Positions 22,522 to 35,700 of a DNA stretch of 64,000 bases are shown here, piece after piece; the stretch's first letter is position 1, and each line of letters starts with the position of its first letter. The DNA lies in assembly GCA_023014335.1 (NCBI GenBank), contig JAECYW010000011.1:496001-560000 (forward strand). Direction: 5' to 3'. Source of the stretch: Galerina marginata (taxonomy: Eukaryota; Basidiomycota; Agaricomycetes; Agaricales; Galerinaceae). Below the pieces are notes generated by a model. That model searched no databases and was not told the origin of the DNA. It saw nothing but the letters and a program-made list of their open reading frames with translations. The translations under genes were made by a program, and so were the position numbers.

Positions 22522-25119
22522 CTACACCTCATACCTCGTCCCGAAAATACCCTCTTCCATCGCTTTGATTTCTGTTGTATCAAAAATTCAGCACGCCATA
22601 AATCAAACGTGAATCTGATAAGAGCCACTCACGAAGCGCGATATGCGTCGAATGGAAACGACACAGCGCCAGGTTACCTGTTCCGTAAGAAAGAAAGCGT
22701 CAATTATCCGCCTCAAAATTAAATTCAAAAAAGTCAAGTACGTACCCAGCATCATCCACAGCCCAGGAACGCCTAAGTCTCTCCAAACGCCGTTAAGCTC
22801 GCCCTCGTCGTTGAGCCCCCAAATATCTTTGCACCTACTGGCGACTTCGTCTCCGCACACTCTGCGAATGTGGCCGACGGGATCGCCCAAGCTGGAAAAT
22901 AAAGGTTGTAAAAAGAAATGAATCAGCTATCCATGCGCCGTCCGAAGAGAGGGCGGAAAGGATTTTCAACGTACCCAGTAGCGAAAACGACGACGTCCGC
23001 AGGCAGCTCAGAGCCATTCGCGAACTTGATCCCCGTCTCGGTGAAGCTCTCGATTGGGCTGTCGTTCTTGAGCTTGATCTTGCCCTCTGCGATTAGCTTG
23101 CTGCCTCCGGTGTCTACGCATGCCACAAATAAAAAATAAAAGTCAGATGTGAAACGTTGGTTTGGATTGGAATAGCGAGAAAAAAAGTTAGAAAAGACTG
23201 ACCGAGGTAATACCCGCCTGCTTTGCTCCACGCTAACAGACCGAATCCTGTATCCTTGATCCCGAGGTTCGTGCGGAAGCCGACTTTGTGCAGGCCGTCC
23301 AAGAGGTCTCTGTTAACGAACCATCATCAAACGAGACGGTAAGTCGTCAGTCAGAGATCGGCGGTCATAATAAAAAATGATAAGTTCAGAAAGGCGGGTC
23401 CGGATCCAAAAACCACGTTCAAGTCCATTTAGTTCTAGACAGAGATGTCGAAAACAAGAACGAAACCTCGAATCGGATTCAAACCGCATTCCAGACCATC
23501 TTGTTCGAGCTTAAGGTCGAGAAGCCGAAAGCAAAATTCTGAAAGCACGAAAAAACCTGGATACTCACTTATCAAGCTCAGCGATATACTTCGTCTCCCG
23601 CTGCTTCAACTCCGTGGCCATTTGGTGCGGGAAAGAAGCGTTGATGCGGTCGACGTCGACTGACGGCGCGTCTTCCCAGTAAGCACCTGAAATTAATCAA
23701 TGAGTGTCAATGTTTAAATGAGTCGCCTGTCATTGAATCCGAGGGGGAGCGGGAAGGGAAGCAGGAAGGAAGAAAGGGCGGACCTTTCATGATAACCTCC
23801 CATCCGTTCTTGGTGGACATGATATACGCCGAGCTGCGCTGAAATATGGCGACATCTGTATAAAATCATCGCAAGAGAGGTCGTTGATTATTTCATTTCC
23901 ATCGTCAGAATAAAATGGGTCTCACCAATCCCGTGTTGCTGGTAATCAACCGCGATATGGTGTGCTAAGAATCAAGGGCGTCAGTTGAAGGGAAAAACCT
24001 AAAGACAGACGGAAAGAAAAGGAAAGAACCTGAAGTGCATGCGCTAGCACGACGACCTTCTTCCCTTCATGGTCCAGAGCCCGCTTATGTTCGCTAGAAT
24101 GCAATATTTTGCCTCTAAACTCATCCTTCAAGAACCAAACCATTCATCGGAACAATCATCAAACTCACCATCCCAGGATACTCAGGCGTATTAGGCACCC
24201 CGCTCCGCCGTCCGCGCGTTTGAGCGAGACATGCCATTTGTGCGTGGTTCGGTCCTGCGTGTTGTGAGTTATGGTGGTGGATGTCCAGACGTTGAGTTCG
24301 AGGGCGGAGGCGTAGGATTCGAGCCAGTTTGCGAGCTGGGTTCAGAGGTGTTAGCGGAGAGGAGTAGAGTGGGATTCTGGGTTTGTGAAGGGTGTCAATG
24401 GAGGTGAGGTGAGATATGAACTCACGGGAGGTACGACGTATAATTTTACCCTACAAAAAAAAAGATCAATACAAGTCAATCACCACCCTCGATCCTCCAT
24501 CCAGTAGTAAGAAAGCCCCAAGAACTCACAAACAGGATCATTTCAATGCACTACCTCATAACTCCCCCACCAATTATCCCAAATCCTCTGGATCCTCTCC
24601 ACAACGTGCGCAGGGACGTCCAAGAACTTCAACAGAGCCGCGACATCCAACCCACTCTGCCCTCCTCAAATAACGAGCACTCTTGGAGCGGCATCGGCGT
24701 CCAGGAGCTCCCGCTCGCGCATCCGAGGAGACTCCCATTTCCCATGGTTCGGCTGCTAGGTCGGGGAAAGGGCACTGCAGCGCCGCGCTCACTTCGCGCA
24801 GCTTAAAATCGTGCAGCTTCGAGAGCTCCAACCGCCCGCGGAGGAACGCGCGGATCTTCGTCTCTCCTAAGACAGTGCGGAAGTCCCATGTGAGCACGAG
24901 CATGTCACGCCAGAACGCGTCGGGGCCTGGGAGGAGCAGGACTAGGAGGGCGTCGACGTCGGAGGCTGAGTCGGCAGCAAATGCGGCAAGTCAGCCCGCG
25001 GTGATGGAGGTGACAAAGGGTCCAGTGAGGGAGGAGAGCGCGGTGGAACCGATCCCGAGCTGGTCGAGGATGGGGAACGGGACGTCTAGGATGGTGGTAA
25101 GGCATGGGTGATAATGCAT
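22522..25119 (-). pseudogene. flavin monooxygenase pseudogene, unit A
   Basis: Collinear with the intact FMO at 37978-40903, but broken. The first exon has an in-frame TGA where the intact copy has Trp40 (DW/LAA), lacks about 240 bp of the NTF2-like/linker region, and carries a further stop shortly before the first intron. The exon with the second Rossmann motif has lost one base, changing VVVVGACTS to VVVLAHALQ. Exons 8-13, including VCGDEVASRCKDIWGL and the final EEGIFGTRYEV stop at 22522-22524, are still well preserved, so decay is recent. Confidence 0.85.
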
Positions 25120-27014
25120 CGATAATGATCGGATATCACTGATCAGTAGATATGATGAGTGCGGAATAAATGAAAACGAGATCTGAGGTAAAAACACACG
25201 CGATGGGAAGATGAAAATTGGTACAGCCTATTCTGCTCCACGTCCGGGCCCGGCGTCGAGGACAGGAGCTAAGTTAGGACCGTGCAGACTACGGGTCACG
25301 TCATGACGGAGGCACGACTTTTTAATTTTAAGAGCCGATGCCCAGCGATTTCAGAGTGGTGGGCAGGTGTGGTCCAGCGAGCATCGTTGTGGTCGCTTGA
25401 ACGGGGTTACGGGGAAGGTATTTTTTGAGAGATCGTGGGCAATGGTAGGAGTTCATGCTGGACTGGGACTTTATTGTCTTTGCGCCATTCGTCCAAGGCA
25501 CCGCATTACGAAATTTGGACAAGGCGGGATGGAAGTCGACGACTTGTCCTCTACTTACATGCATAAGTATGAATGGAGAAAGGACCGTAGATTATCATGG
25601 CCACGTCCAAATCCAACAGCTCACACGGCTTCAGGATCCTGGCCAGGTCGTTAAGCCAGATCTGGGTAATATAAATATGTAGCAACGTTGTATTGCAAGA
25701 TGATATATAGAATTCGAATGCATTGCGTACATTGTCAAATCGTCAGACGTAATCTTGAGAAATGTATGTAGGACGAGAAGCAGGAGCAGAAGAAGGAGAA
25801 GAACAAGCGTCGAAATATATGCGCGTAGTAAACAGAAACCACGATCGTAAAACGTGTCAGAAGAGACGGATGTATTAAGAAGAATATAATCTTATAACGA
25901 GCTAAGCATGACCTCGATCACTTTCCCATCCGCCAAGTTCTGCAGATGAGAACGTTTGACATAAGCTCGGATCACAAGCCGTGCAGCCGCGCTCCACAAT
26001 CCCTTTCACCCGCCCCACTTCCAATATGCAGAAGCCGTACTGCCGAGCTCTACAACTATGCCGAGCTGCACCTGACATCCCCCCATCTTCTAGCACATTC
26101 GTGTTCTTTCTCACCTTCACCTACACCTACACCTCATTTTCAGATACGTTCATTATCGCCAACCGCCGTTCATTATTACCAACTGTTCTTTGACCATCGG
26201 CGTTGTGCTGGGTTGGCGCTCAACGTCAATTATCTGAGTCAGATAAGAATGCCCTCACATTGCCACGCCGCCACGCCGCCGCGCTCTCTGCAGCGAATGA
26301 CTGGCCTTTTAATTTAGAGTTTTAGAGTCATCAGTCCTGGGTAAAGAGTCCTCACTGATAAGTACAACTTTAAGTCTGCATTTACGAGATGTTCGTCCAA
26401 CAGAGCGCGGCGCAGCCGCAAACACTTGTATGAGAGATATTCATATGACAGCGATAATAATGGTACATTAACCTAAACCAGAGGAGCAAAGAAAGCGAAA
26501 GCGCAAAACAGACATGGTGTTAGTAGTTCGAGGCCCCGAGGCGCGTACACCATACGAGCAAGACAGGCCAAAAATGAACGCACAAGAGTAGGCACAAAAC
26601 ACAAAGCAAAAACAAAAGGAAAAACAAGAAACGACTCCGGAAAAAAGACAAGGGAAAAATCCGAGAATGAATGGAGAATGAAGAACGTCCGTCCAGAGAT
26701 ATCAGATACACCCACCGAACATTCGCAGCAGCAGCGCATACTCATGGATAACATATATAGATCCGCAGGAACGGCGACATATAGTTGACGTTCGAAAGAG
26801 AAGAAAAAGAGGTGAGGGGGAGTTGTCTAGCGAGTTGGTGATAGTGACAAATTCGTTATCGTTATCGAGGGGTGTAGATGCATGTGCGCCTGAAGACGAA
26901 GACGGTGTATCAGGGGTGTCAGGTACAGCAGAGGATGGCGGCGGCAAGGGTGCAGGTGACGAGTCCAAGTTCGAGTCGGCTTCTTTCTTTCCTTTCGACG
27001 ACTCAAGACCATCA
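25120..27014. other. FMO-BCS1 intergenic DNA, unit A
   Basis: It corresponds to 40904-42325 in unit B, and part of it (about 25440-26620) is matched in inverted orientation by 51083-51770. No gene supported; open frames are lost between copies. Confidence 0.5.
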
Positions 27015-28190
27015 TCTAGTCGCACATCGCTCTATCCCGACGACCCTGACGCCGAGCTCCGGGCATCGTTCACATTGGCGATTGCCGGCGCCAACTTGGA
27101 CGCGGAAGGGCGCAGAGTCGAAGAGGGGGGGGGGCATGTTCAACTCGTCCAAGCTGAAGCTGGAGTTGGAGGAGGGCTCGACGTCGGAGTTAGCTGAGCC
27201 GGGCCACTTGGTTGGTTTGGATTTGATGGGTTTGGTGGGCTCGTCGTCATCTGGTGAGTCAGACGAGCTGGACGAGCTGGCGTCGGATGAGTCGGATTCC
27301 TTGTCCTCGACCTCCTTTGCTTTCGCCTTGGTTTTTGACTTTCCTTCGTTGATGTTGTGGTCGTCGTCGACTTCGACTTTGCCTTTGATGACTTTGCTTT
27401 CGCCTTCTCGTCGGCCTCGACCACGACCACGACCTCCTCGCTCTCCTCGCTCTTCTTCTCTGCGTCGTCGTCCTCTTCAACCTCCTCTTGCTTGGCTTTC
27501 TTCGTCGACGGTCGTGCTCGGGCTTGTGCTCGGGTGGGAGAGGTCTCGGGAGGACGCGATGCTGCTCGACAGCGTCCCTAACGAAGATGAAGCCTGCGTT
27601 GTTGAAGTTGGAGGTGTGGAGTCACTTCTCAGCGTGCCAGTGGTCTTCGTCCTCCAGCAGCGACACGCACCGCGCAGGCACACGCTCAAGGAGCGCCGTA
27701 AGCATGTTGTTGGATACCCAGGGGGCAATGAGGGAGACGCTGCAGCTGCCCGGCGAAAGCGGCAATAAAGCGAGGACTTGCTGGAGGCCAGGACGCCGTG
27801 CAGGAGGCAGACCTGCATATCACTGTAGGTGGGGGGTGGGTGAGAAACGGAGAAAGAGTAGAAATTAAACGTTAAACACACCTTCTCGCTCTTCAAAAAA
27901 GCCTTTGCCTCATCTACAAGCATCTTCTTCACCCCAGGTTGAGCATGATGCTCAACGTCGGCCTCTTATGCCCCGAGTCCGTCCAAAGCCACGTGTACGT
28001 CGGCAAAGTAGACGTAGATGCGGTGCACCGCCTCGGCTTCGTATTCCTTTTTGGCTTGTAGCACGAGCTGTTTGAGGATGGCGTTCGGGCGCGCTACGAC
28101 GCTGTAATAACACGGGGTCAGCACACGGAGGACAAGGAGGGAAAAAAGGGAAGAACAAACGCACCTAATAGACAACATCTCCGACCCAAT
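27015..28190 (-). pseudogene. truncated BCS1-like AAA ATPase pseudogene, unit A
   Basis: Collinear with the intact BCS1 (42326-46077) from its third exon end onward: VVARPNAILKQLVLQAKKEY is kept, then a TAA interrupts shortly after. The Walker A glycines are gone (GVLASSKSS instead of GVPGSGKSS), frame is shifted after it, the Walker B to sensor block is missing, and only the Ser/Glu/Lys-rich tail is recognisable. The N-terminal exons are absent. No functional ATPase can be made from this copy. Confidence 0.85.
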
Positions 28191-28219
28191 ACCCTACTAC
28201 TTCCCCCCGCCTCCGCCCA

Positions 28220-28815
28220 TTCTAAATTCATACCGAGGCAGGCAACCTGCGTGAATGTAGCTGACGGGATCGCCCAGGCTGGAGGGTAAATACTGTAAAA
28301 GAAAATATAAAACTTAATCAGCTATCTTGACATCGTCGAAAATGGCAAAAGAAAACGCGAAAAGAGACAGCGAAAAGAACTTTCAACGGACCCAGTAGCA
28401 AAGACCACGACGTCCGCAGGCAACTCGGACCCATTCGCAAACTTCATGCCCACTTCGGTGAAGCTCTCGATGGGGCTATCGTTCTTGAGCTTGATCATGC
28501 CCACTGTGACGAGCTTGCTGCCTCCGGTGTCTGCGCATGCCACAAAAAATCAGACGAAAAACAGGACTGAAATCTTGAAAGAAACACTGACCGAGGTAAT
28601 ACCTGCCTGCTTTACTCATGCTAACACACCGAATGCTGTATTTTTGATCCCGAGGTTTGTCCAGAAGCCGACTTATCCAGCTCCGAGTCGGCCATACGCT
28701 TTATTTCCTGCTGCTTCAATCCAGTGGCCATGCGATGCGGAAATGAAGCATTGATGCAGTCTACAACGTCGACAGGAGCAAGTTTTCCCAGTAAGAGCCT
28801 TGATTTTAATCAACG
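28220..28815 (-). pseudogene. flavin monooxygenase fragment 3
   Basis: It contains recognisable FMO exons 8 to 11: DTGGSKL...KLKNDSPIESFTE...ANGSELPADVVVFATG (28387-28531), flanked by remnants of the GLLAW/AGYYL exon and the KQ-R-K-AELD exon. Exons are truncated and frameshifted. It marks the left end of unit B and is equivalent to fragment 2 in unit A. Confidence 0.8.
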
Positions 28816-29149
28816 AGCGTGAAAAAGTTGCATGGATTTGAGGGGGGAGATCTTGACTGACGGCAATTCTGTAAATCGGAAAGGACTGTTGCTGTAATTT
28901 AAAGCAGTAGATATTGTCGCAACAGGGAAAAGAGAGCCGATTTGAGGTGGAAATGATACTAGTGTTCTTGTGCACTCTTGGAAGAGATGGGCGTTTGAAA
29001 CCAAGTCGAGGGAGTCGGCATGATCCTTTCAAGTTGGAAACGAAAGTTTTGGGAGTCAGCGAAGGGGAAGACATACATTTGAAGCGGCGCTTCGGCATAC
29101 CTGCACCGCCCTTCACTGACACTCCTCTCCATCTCCCACTCACCGATCA

Positions 29150-29680
29150 ACCACGTTCTCCAAGTCTGTTCTATATACACGAATCGCGCTCTCGATGCTT
29201 TCGATACCTCTCCCCGCCTTTCTTATCAAATACTCGAAGTCACGAACTGGAAGATTCGAGGATCTTGATGTGTCGCGTCAACCTCGCGCTCGCTTTCTTC
29301 GCCATCCGACGGACATGGTCCTATCAGCGTCATGCTACTGGTGAGTGCTCATCTCAATCTAACTCAAATGGTTTACTGACACACTTTTTCGCTCACCAGA
29401 TTCCGTCACCCAGCTCTGATGCTCGGTACCCTTGTTGTATACCAGGATCAAGACCGTCCAAATTGGCTGCCCGTTAGTTTATATGGAATCCGTTTATATC
29501 GAAGAAGGGAAGAAATTACGTGAGTACCCAGACGTTTGACCTTCCCTCGTTCTAGAGTTTAAAAAGTCGATGTTGAACTAACTTTTTTCTTGTAGGGCAA
29601 TGTTCAACATTCAGCATTCGACAATTAATGTCAACGTTGGACCAACCGTCGTCGTCCAACATGAACCTTTAACTCATTTA
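29150..29680 (+). repeat. repeated small-gene fragment, copy c
   Basis: Unit B copy of the fragments at 14215 and 15320. It keeps the gtgagtg...ctgacacac...ctcaccag intron-like block and an open terminal block (TINVNVGPTVVVQHE). Stops and indels elsewhere. Confidence 0.5.
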
Positions 29681-30203
29681 AGCATGCGTTTCCAGTGCCC
29701 CAGCTCAGCCCCAAAGATACTCCAAACTGCCAAGGATACGTAGTTCCGCCTTCGCCTTCTTGCAGTCATAGTCATATACTGCAAGTTTGGAACTATCCTG
29801 CGGCCTGCGGCCTGACGTCGGCTGTCTTAACCACCCAGCCATCCCGACCGTCAACATGCACGGGTTACTCCTGGCATACGGGAAGACGCACACGTACGGT
29901 CATTCAGTTCAGGAAAAAGACTGCTTTCCATTGACTATAACCTCCTTTACAGTTCGTCAAGCCCACCAATATCAATACCCCCCATTGACCTATGTCGAAT
30001 CTTAAGCCAGCACCTTCTCATGCCAACGTTTCGTCATACTTCAACCAGGCTCCGCACCCGCACCCTAGCCGTCTATCAACAATGTGAACCATGAGGCGTG
30101 GACTCTTCATACGAATTCGGACCTTCGATTGGACAAGTACAGTTTATGGACTGCAGTAGGATTTCCCCGTGAAAATTCTCCTCGATCCCAACGTCGAGAT
30201 TCT

Positions 30204-30536
30204 GGGTAACTATCCTACCGACTTCTTGCAGGAAATTTGCTGATATTCCACCTAGTCTTGTACGAAGATCATCGCCTAATCGCCTTCAAGTGCGACCATA
30301 TCTACATTCTGTTCTTCCCGTCACGCCGAAAGATGACGACCTCCTTCATCCTCTGGAAAATCTGCGAGCTATGTCGACACGTGTACCTTCGATCGCTTCC
30401 ATACCCGTTTTAGGTCGCAGTTGGCGGGACTCAGGCCACCAGTACCAGCCTCGCCTATCTTTCATTCCCTCAATCTTCCGTTTTTCTTCCAATACGACGA
30501 ATGAAGAGCAGCTGCTGTCGGATGCGCATGACGATG
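30204..30536 (+). repeat. near-identical tract shared with 16340-16672
   Basis: Unit B partner of the putative gene-conversion tract: one visible mismatch in 333 bp. Just after it the two copies diverge (gatgaagctggg versus gatggctggg, a 2-base indel that changes the frame). Confidence 0.8.
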
Positions 30537-30779
30537 GCTGGGATCCTGGACTGCGGCAGCACCGGCAGAGACGATGTGCTCGGTGCCATTGCATGAGCCT
30601 GTGACGTGGAAGAACTACAAGAGAACGGGTTCGAGGAGTCAACTTTGGCGAATCCAGGTCAAGGTTGCGAAGTGGGGTTGGAAGAGATTTGACACGTTCG
30701 AAATCGTCTAACCTGGAACCAAGGACCTCTGAGGCTCGCGTCGACCATGTTCCGTCTCCTTCTCGAGGTGTCGAACAAG

Positions 30780-31960
30780 TCCAGTCGTGCAATTTTCGAA
30801 CACAGGCCCACAACTTCCTCATCATCAAGCCGTCCACGTTACCCGGGACCCTTTCACGGCTTCCCGATGCTACACATCCCCAGCCCAGCAAACATCACAC
30901 AAAGCATGCAGGGCGGGCTCCATCGCATCCGTTTACCTTACGCAACGTCCCAGAGCCGACAACTGGTGCCAGCTGTCTGCGTCTTTGACGCGTCAGCATC
31001 TTATTTCGCCAATTATTTAGATTACATAATCCGCATTTCAAATTCTTCCGTTCCCCGACTTCCATTCTTTCCACCGTCATCCATTCAGAATGCCCCATCT
31101 CGATACCAGTTTCATCAACCTCAGCTCCTATTCCTGCTGTACCGGTGCAGATGGCAATACTAGCTGCTGTATTTTCGGAGCGTCCTTAAGATTCGTACCA
31201 GCTATGTCAACCCATCTTCGACGTTCGACCTTATATTTCGGGCTTTAATGTAGGACCTAGCCGCTGCCGCTGCCGCTGCACGTAGCGACGATGATGGATT
31301 TGAATTTGGACTTCCGCTATTGCCCATGGCATCATCCAACATGAAATAAAAGCAATCTCCGCAATTCAACCCTTCAATCACATATTTTGCCCGTCCTTAA
31401 ATTTCCTCGCTGCTTCCGGTGCCGGTGCCGATCCGTCGTGCATTTATTGAACACCGGCCCACGACTGCAACCTTATCATCAAGTTGTTCTCCTCACCCAG
31501 GACACTTTCAAGGCTTGTCCATGCTACACATTCCCAGCCAGCCCAGTCAACATCCCACAAAGTATACGGGGTGGGCTCCAACTCATCTGTCTACACTACC
31601 CAAGATCCCAGGACCGACAACCGGTGCCAGCGTTCCGCGTCTTTGAGTGAAGTTCGACGCGTCAGTGTGTTACATGGCCAATTTTCTGAATTACGTAATC
31701 CGCATAATTCTTCCCGTTCCTCACTTCCATCTGTTCCAACGTCGTCCGTGCAGGAGGCTCCATCTCGATACCAGTTCCGTCAACTTCAGGTCCTATTTCT
31801 GCTGTACCGGCCCAGACGGCAACACCAGCTGCTGTATTCGAACTCTCAGCTTCCTTTAGATTCGTAGCCGCTATACATGCCCATCTTCGATGGTGGGCTT
31901 TATTGTACTACCTAGCCCTTGCCGCTGCCAATGCACGTAGCGACGATGATGGATACGGAC
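30780..31960 (+). repeat. internal tandem duplication of about 658 bp in unit B
   Basis: Blocks at about 30780-31310 and 31437-31960 align to each other (for example gccgacaactggtgccagc at 30955 and gaccgacaaccggtgccagc at 31612, period about 658 bp). Unit A has this block once (about 16915-17450). Coding potential is not supported in either copy. Confidence 0.65.
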
Positions 31961-32947
31961 TTGGACTTCCGTCATCGCCCTTCTCATTGTTAATTCCACC
32001 TAAACAGAAAATCAACATGATCTTCACGTTCGTTCAAGGACATGCTTCCTTCGGTTTTCCCAATGGTTCCGGTGTGGGTGCAAATGCTGCAGATCGCCAC
32101 AGTGGTGCCGGTGCCGTTTGATACGGATTCGAAGGAGTTAAACTGTCACCCCACGTCGATGGCAACTTGCGCTCTGATCATGTCTGCATAGAAGGGTGGC
32201 GATTTCAACTTTGAGTTCGCCCTGGAGCTTGGAGGGCGGAGACATTTATGCTGTTTACTGGTTACTATGACAGCGGCCACGACTCCGAATACGCCACACA
32301 TAGAATTGTCGAACGTCGCAGCCACGACTGGCGCAGCGCCTTGCCCGTGTACAAAGTAGGACCTCTACTCTGTCATGAACATCTGTTGGCCCTAAGCTCT
32401 GAGATAAGACGTCTCCACTACCCTGCCACCGCCACGCAATTTTTTTCGCGGCCTTACCACCTTCACCGCCGTCGACACCCACACGCTCCTTGGCCCTCTC
32501 CGTTGTCGACACAGTTGAATTTTCCCATGTCCACCTCCCAACGCCAGTGATCCCATTTGCCATCCATACAAGTAAATCTAGCCCAAAAATTTCAGATGTT
32601 ACTGATAAGTACTCATAGATTCCATTTAATCCGAGTTGATTTACTTATGAAACCAAATATAATACAGTAGAATATTAAAATGACATCAAGTCACAGTATG
32701 TCAAAACCGCGAAGTCATTGACACGGGAGTCAGTCTGTTGGATGAGACATGAAGAAAGTAGTAGTGAATGGTAGTGCATTGAGGTAAGAGGATGGAGACA
32801 TCAATATGATGACACAACTTGAGGTGGGTTACAAGTCGAGGTTTTGGCATGTAAATACATTAGAATTGCATGGGCGTCGGCTAAAGATGGGAATACACCG
32901 CGTAAATCAGAAGGTAAGTAGTTGTGGTTAGAAAAGTCAACTCCAAG
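31961..32947. other. 3' flank of the unit B NLR
   Basis: Collinear with about 17450-18448 of unit A. Short open frames on both strands are not conserved. No gene, RNA or mobile element supported. Confidence 0.4.
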
Positions 32948-32999
32948 TCAACTCACTGAGTGGTACTCTTTGGCGTCCTGAAGCAACTTTCGTATCGCG

Positions 33000-35060
33000 G
33001 CATCTGAGACCTCATCCATATTTACAGCATTCACATCTGCCCCCTTCTCCAACAACAGCTTCACAATCAGCCCATGACCTTTAGAGGATGCCTTACAGAG
33101 TGCATGGCCGTACCGTTCTCCCTGCACATTCACCTCCGCCGTGTTTTCCAACATTGCCAACAGTAGCTTCACGACGGCCTCATGACCTCGTGATGATGCT
33201 GCATTGAGTGCGAAGCCGTATAGTCCTGCCATCGCATTCACAGGCAGCCCGTTCTCCAGTAGCAGTTTGACGATCTGCTCATGACCTCCAGAAGACGCCA
33301 TATAGAGTGCATAGCGGTAATGTGGTGTCTCCACGTTCACATCCGCCCCATTCTTCAACAGCAGCGTCGTGATTGCTTCATGAGCTCCAGAACATGCCCC
33401 ATAGAGTGCATAGCCATATGCTCCTCCCTGTGCATTCGGATCTGCCCCCTTTTCCAACAGCAGCTTTGCAATTGTCTCATGACCTCCAGAAGACGCCCCA
33501 TAGAGTGCAGGGCCATAATATGCTCTTTGCACATTCGGATCTGCCCCGTTCTCCAGCAGCAGCCTCACGATCGGCTCATGACCTTCAGAAGATGCCTTAG
33601 AGAGTGCGTGGCCGTGATATTTCCCCTGCGCATTTGGATCTGCCCCGTTCTCCAACAGCAGTCTCACAATTGGCTCGTGACCTCCAGAACATGCCTCAGA
33701 GAGTGCATGGCCGTATTCTCCCTGCGCATTCGGATCTGCCCCATTCTCCAACAGCAGTTTCATGATTGGCTTGTGACCTCCAATACACGCCGCATAGAGT
33801 GCGTCACCATGATATTGTCCCTGCGCATTCGGATCTGCCCCGCTCTCCAACAGCAGCTTCACGATGACTTCGTGACCTTCAGAAGATGGCGCAATGAGTG
33901 CATGGCCATAATATCCTCCCTGCGCATTCGGATCTGCCCCGTTCTCTAACAACAGCTTCACGATGACCTCATGCCCTCCAGAAGATGCTGCATTGAGTGC
34001 GTGGCCGTTTAATCCTCCCTGTGCATTTACATCTGCCCCGTTTTCCAACAGCAGCTTCACGATTGTCTCGTCACCTCTAGAAGATGCCATGTAGAGCGCA
34101 TTGTTGTCTACTCCTCCCATTGCATTCACATCCGCCCCACTTTCCAACAGCAGCTTTATGATGACCTTGTGACCTTTAGAAGATGCTGCATTGAGTGCGT
34201 GGCCATTTAGTCCTGCTGTTGCATTTACATCTGCACCATTCTCCAACAGCAGCTTCACAATGGCCTCGTCACCTCTAGAAGATGCCACACAGAGTGCATT
34301 GTTGTCTACTTCTCCCAGTGCACCCAATTCTATTCCTCCCAGTGCATTCACATCCGCCCCGTTCTCCAACAGAAGCTTCACAATTGTCTTGTGACCTCGA
34401 GAAGATGCTGTATAGAGTGCATTGCCTTCGCCATTATATCCTCTCTGCACATTCACATCTGCCCCCTTCTCTAACAGCAGCTTTACAATTGCCTCGTACC
34501 CTCCAAAAGATGCCACAGTGAGTGCATTGTTGTGTTCTCCTCCAAGTGCATTTACATCTGCCCCATTCTCCAATAGCAGCTTCACAATCAGCTCATAACC
34601 TGCAGATGATGCTGCATAGAGTGCATTGACATTTAGTCCTGCCTTTACAAACACTGATGGTTTGTAGTATTGTCCCTGTGCATTTGCATCTGCCCCCTTC
34701 TCCAACAGCAGCTTCACAACCTCCTTGTGACCTTCAGAAGATGCTGCATAGAGTGCATAGCCTTCCAGTCCTGCCTTTGGATTCACATCTGCCCCATTCT
34801 CCAACAGCAGCTTCACAGTCTGCTGATGCCCGGTATAAGATGCTGCATAGAGTGCATTGTGAAAAAATCCTCCCTGTGCATTTACAACCGCCCCATTGTC
34901 CAACAGCAACTTCACGATGACCTCGTGACCTCCAGAAGATGCTGCCTGGAGTGGGTTGCCCAGTTCTCCTCCCTGCACATTCACATTGGCTTGATTCTTG
35001 ACCAGGTGTTTTGATACCTCTTCCAATCCTGCCAATGAAGCATAATAAAGAGGTGAAAAA
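33000..35060 (-). repeat. array of 20 ankyrin-encoding repeats
   Basis: Tandem units of mostly 33 codons in the last exon of the unit B NLR. A run of consecutive units has Pro in GADPN where the rest have GADVN, indicating local duplication of neighbouring units. The repeats are more diverged from one another than in unit A. Confidence 0.85.
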
Positions 35061-35593
35061 ACTCTAGTGTTGACTGTGTTGTCCTTTGTAAACACCCAAT
35101 TTCTATCAATATCATAAATCTGGATCCAATTTGTAAGGGGAGCCATCTCAGATCTGAAAAGTTGTAACATCAATGTGAGGAGAGCAGGGTCCATCCTCCC
35201 AGATTTTTTATGGTTAATCCAATGCACAGCTGCATAGTGTGCAAGCGGCGAGGAGTGAAGTGCAGCCTGCATAATGTAAGTTGGTCAGAAAACCGCACTG
35301 ATACCAGTTACGCCAAAAGGCAGAATAACTGAACAATTAATAGTTCAGCCACCCGGTTCTATATAAGGTAGTAATCCTGATCCGTAGGTACGGCACAGTA
35401 GGTATGACCAGGATTACACCCTCCCACACTCTAGAACTTTAATCCCCGCCGTAAGGGTTTCTAGAGTAGGGAGTATACGCCGCCCCAGGGAATTGCACCC
35501 TGCCCGCTTGCATTCGCTAGGATTAATAGTACAATCTGCTGGCAATGTATTTTGCCACCCGCTAGGATTGAACCACTAACCCGCTGCAAGCAG

Positions 35594-35609
35594 TTAATTG
35601 TTCAGTTAA
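35594..35609 (-). promoter_or_regulatory. putative self-complementary primer-binding site of the TRIM
   Basis: Directly abutting the 5' LTR end, the minus strand reads TTAACTGAACAATTAA. Fifteen of these bases are complementary to 35675-35661 within the LTR, about 25 nt downstream of the TATATA at 35700-35695, that is, at the expected RNA 5' end. No tRNA-type PBS beginning TGG is present. This layout matches Tf1-like self-priming; inference. Confidence 0.6.
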
Positions 35610-35694
35610 TGTAAGTTGGTCAGAAAACCGCACTGATACCAGTTACGCCAAAAGGCAGAATAACTGAACAATTAATAGTTCAGCCACCCGGTTC

Positions 35695-35700
35695 TATATA
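35695..35700 (-). promoter_or_regulatory. TATA box in the TRIM LTR
   Basis: CCTTATATAG on the minus strand of both LTRs; in the 5' LTR at 35695-35700. It sits 25 nt upstream of the self-complementary word. Confidence 0.55.
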
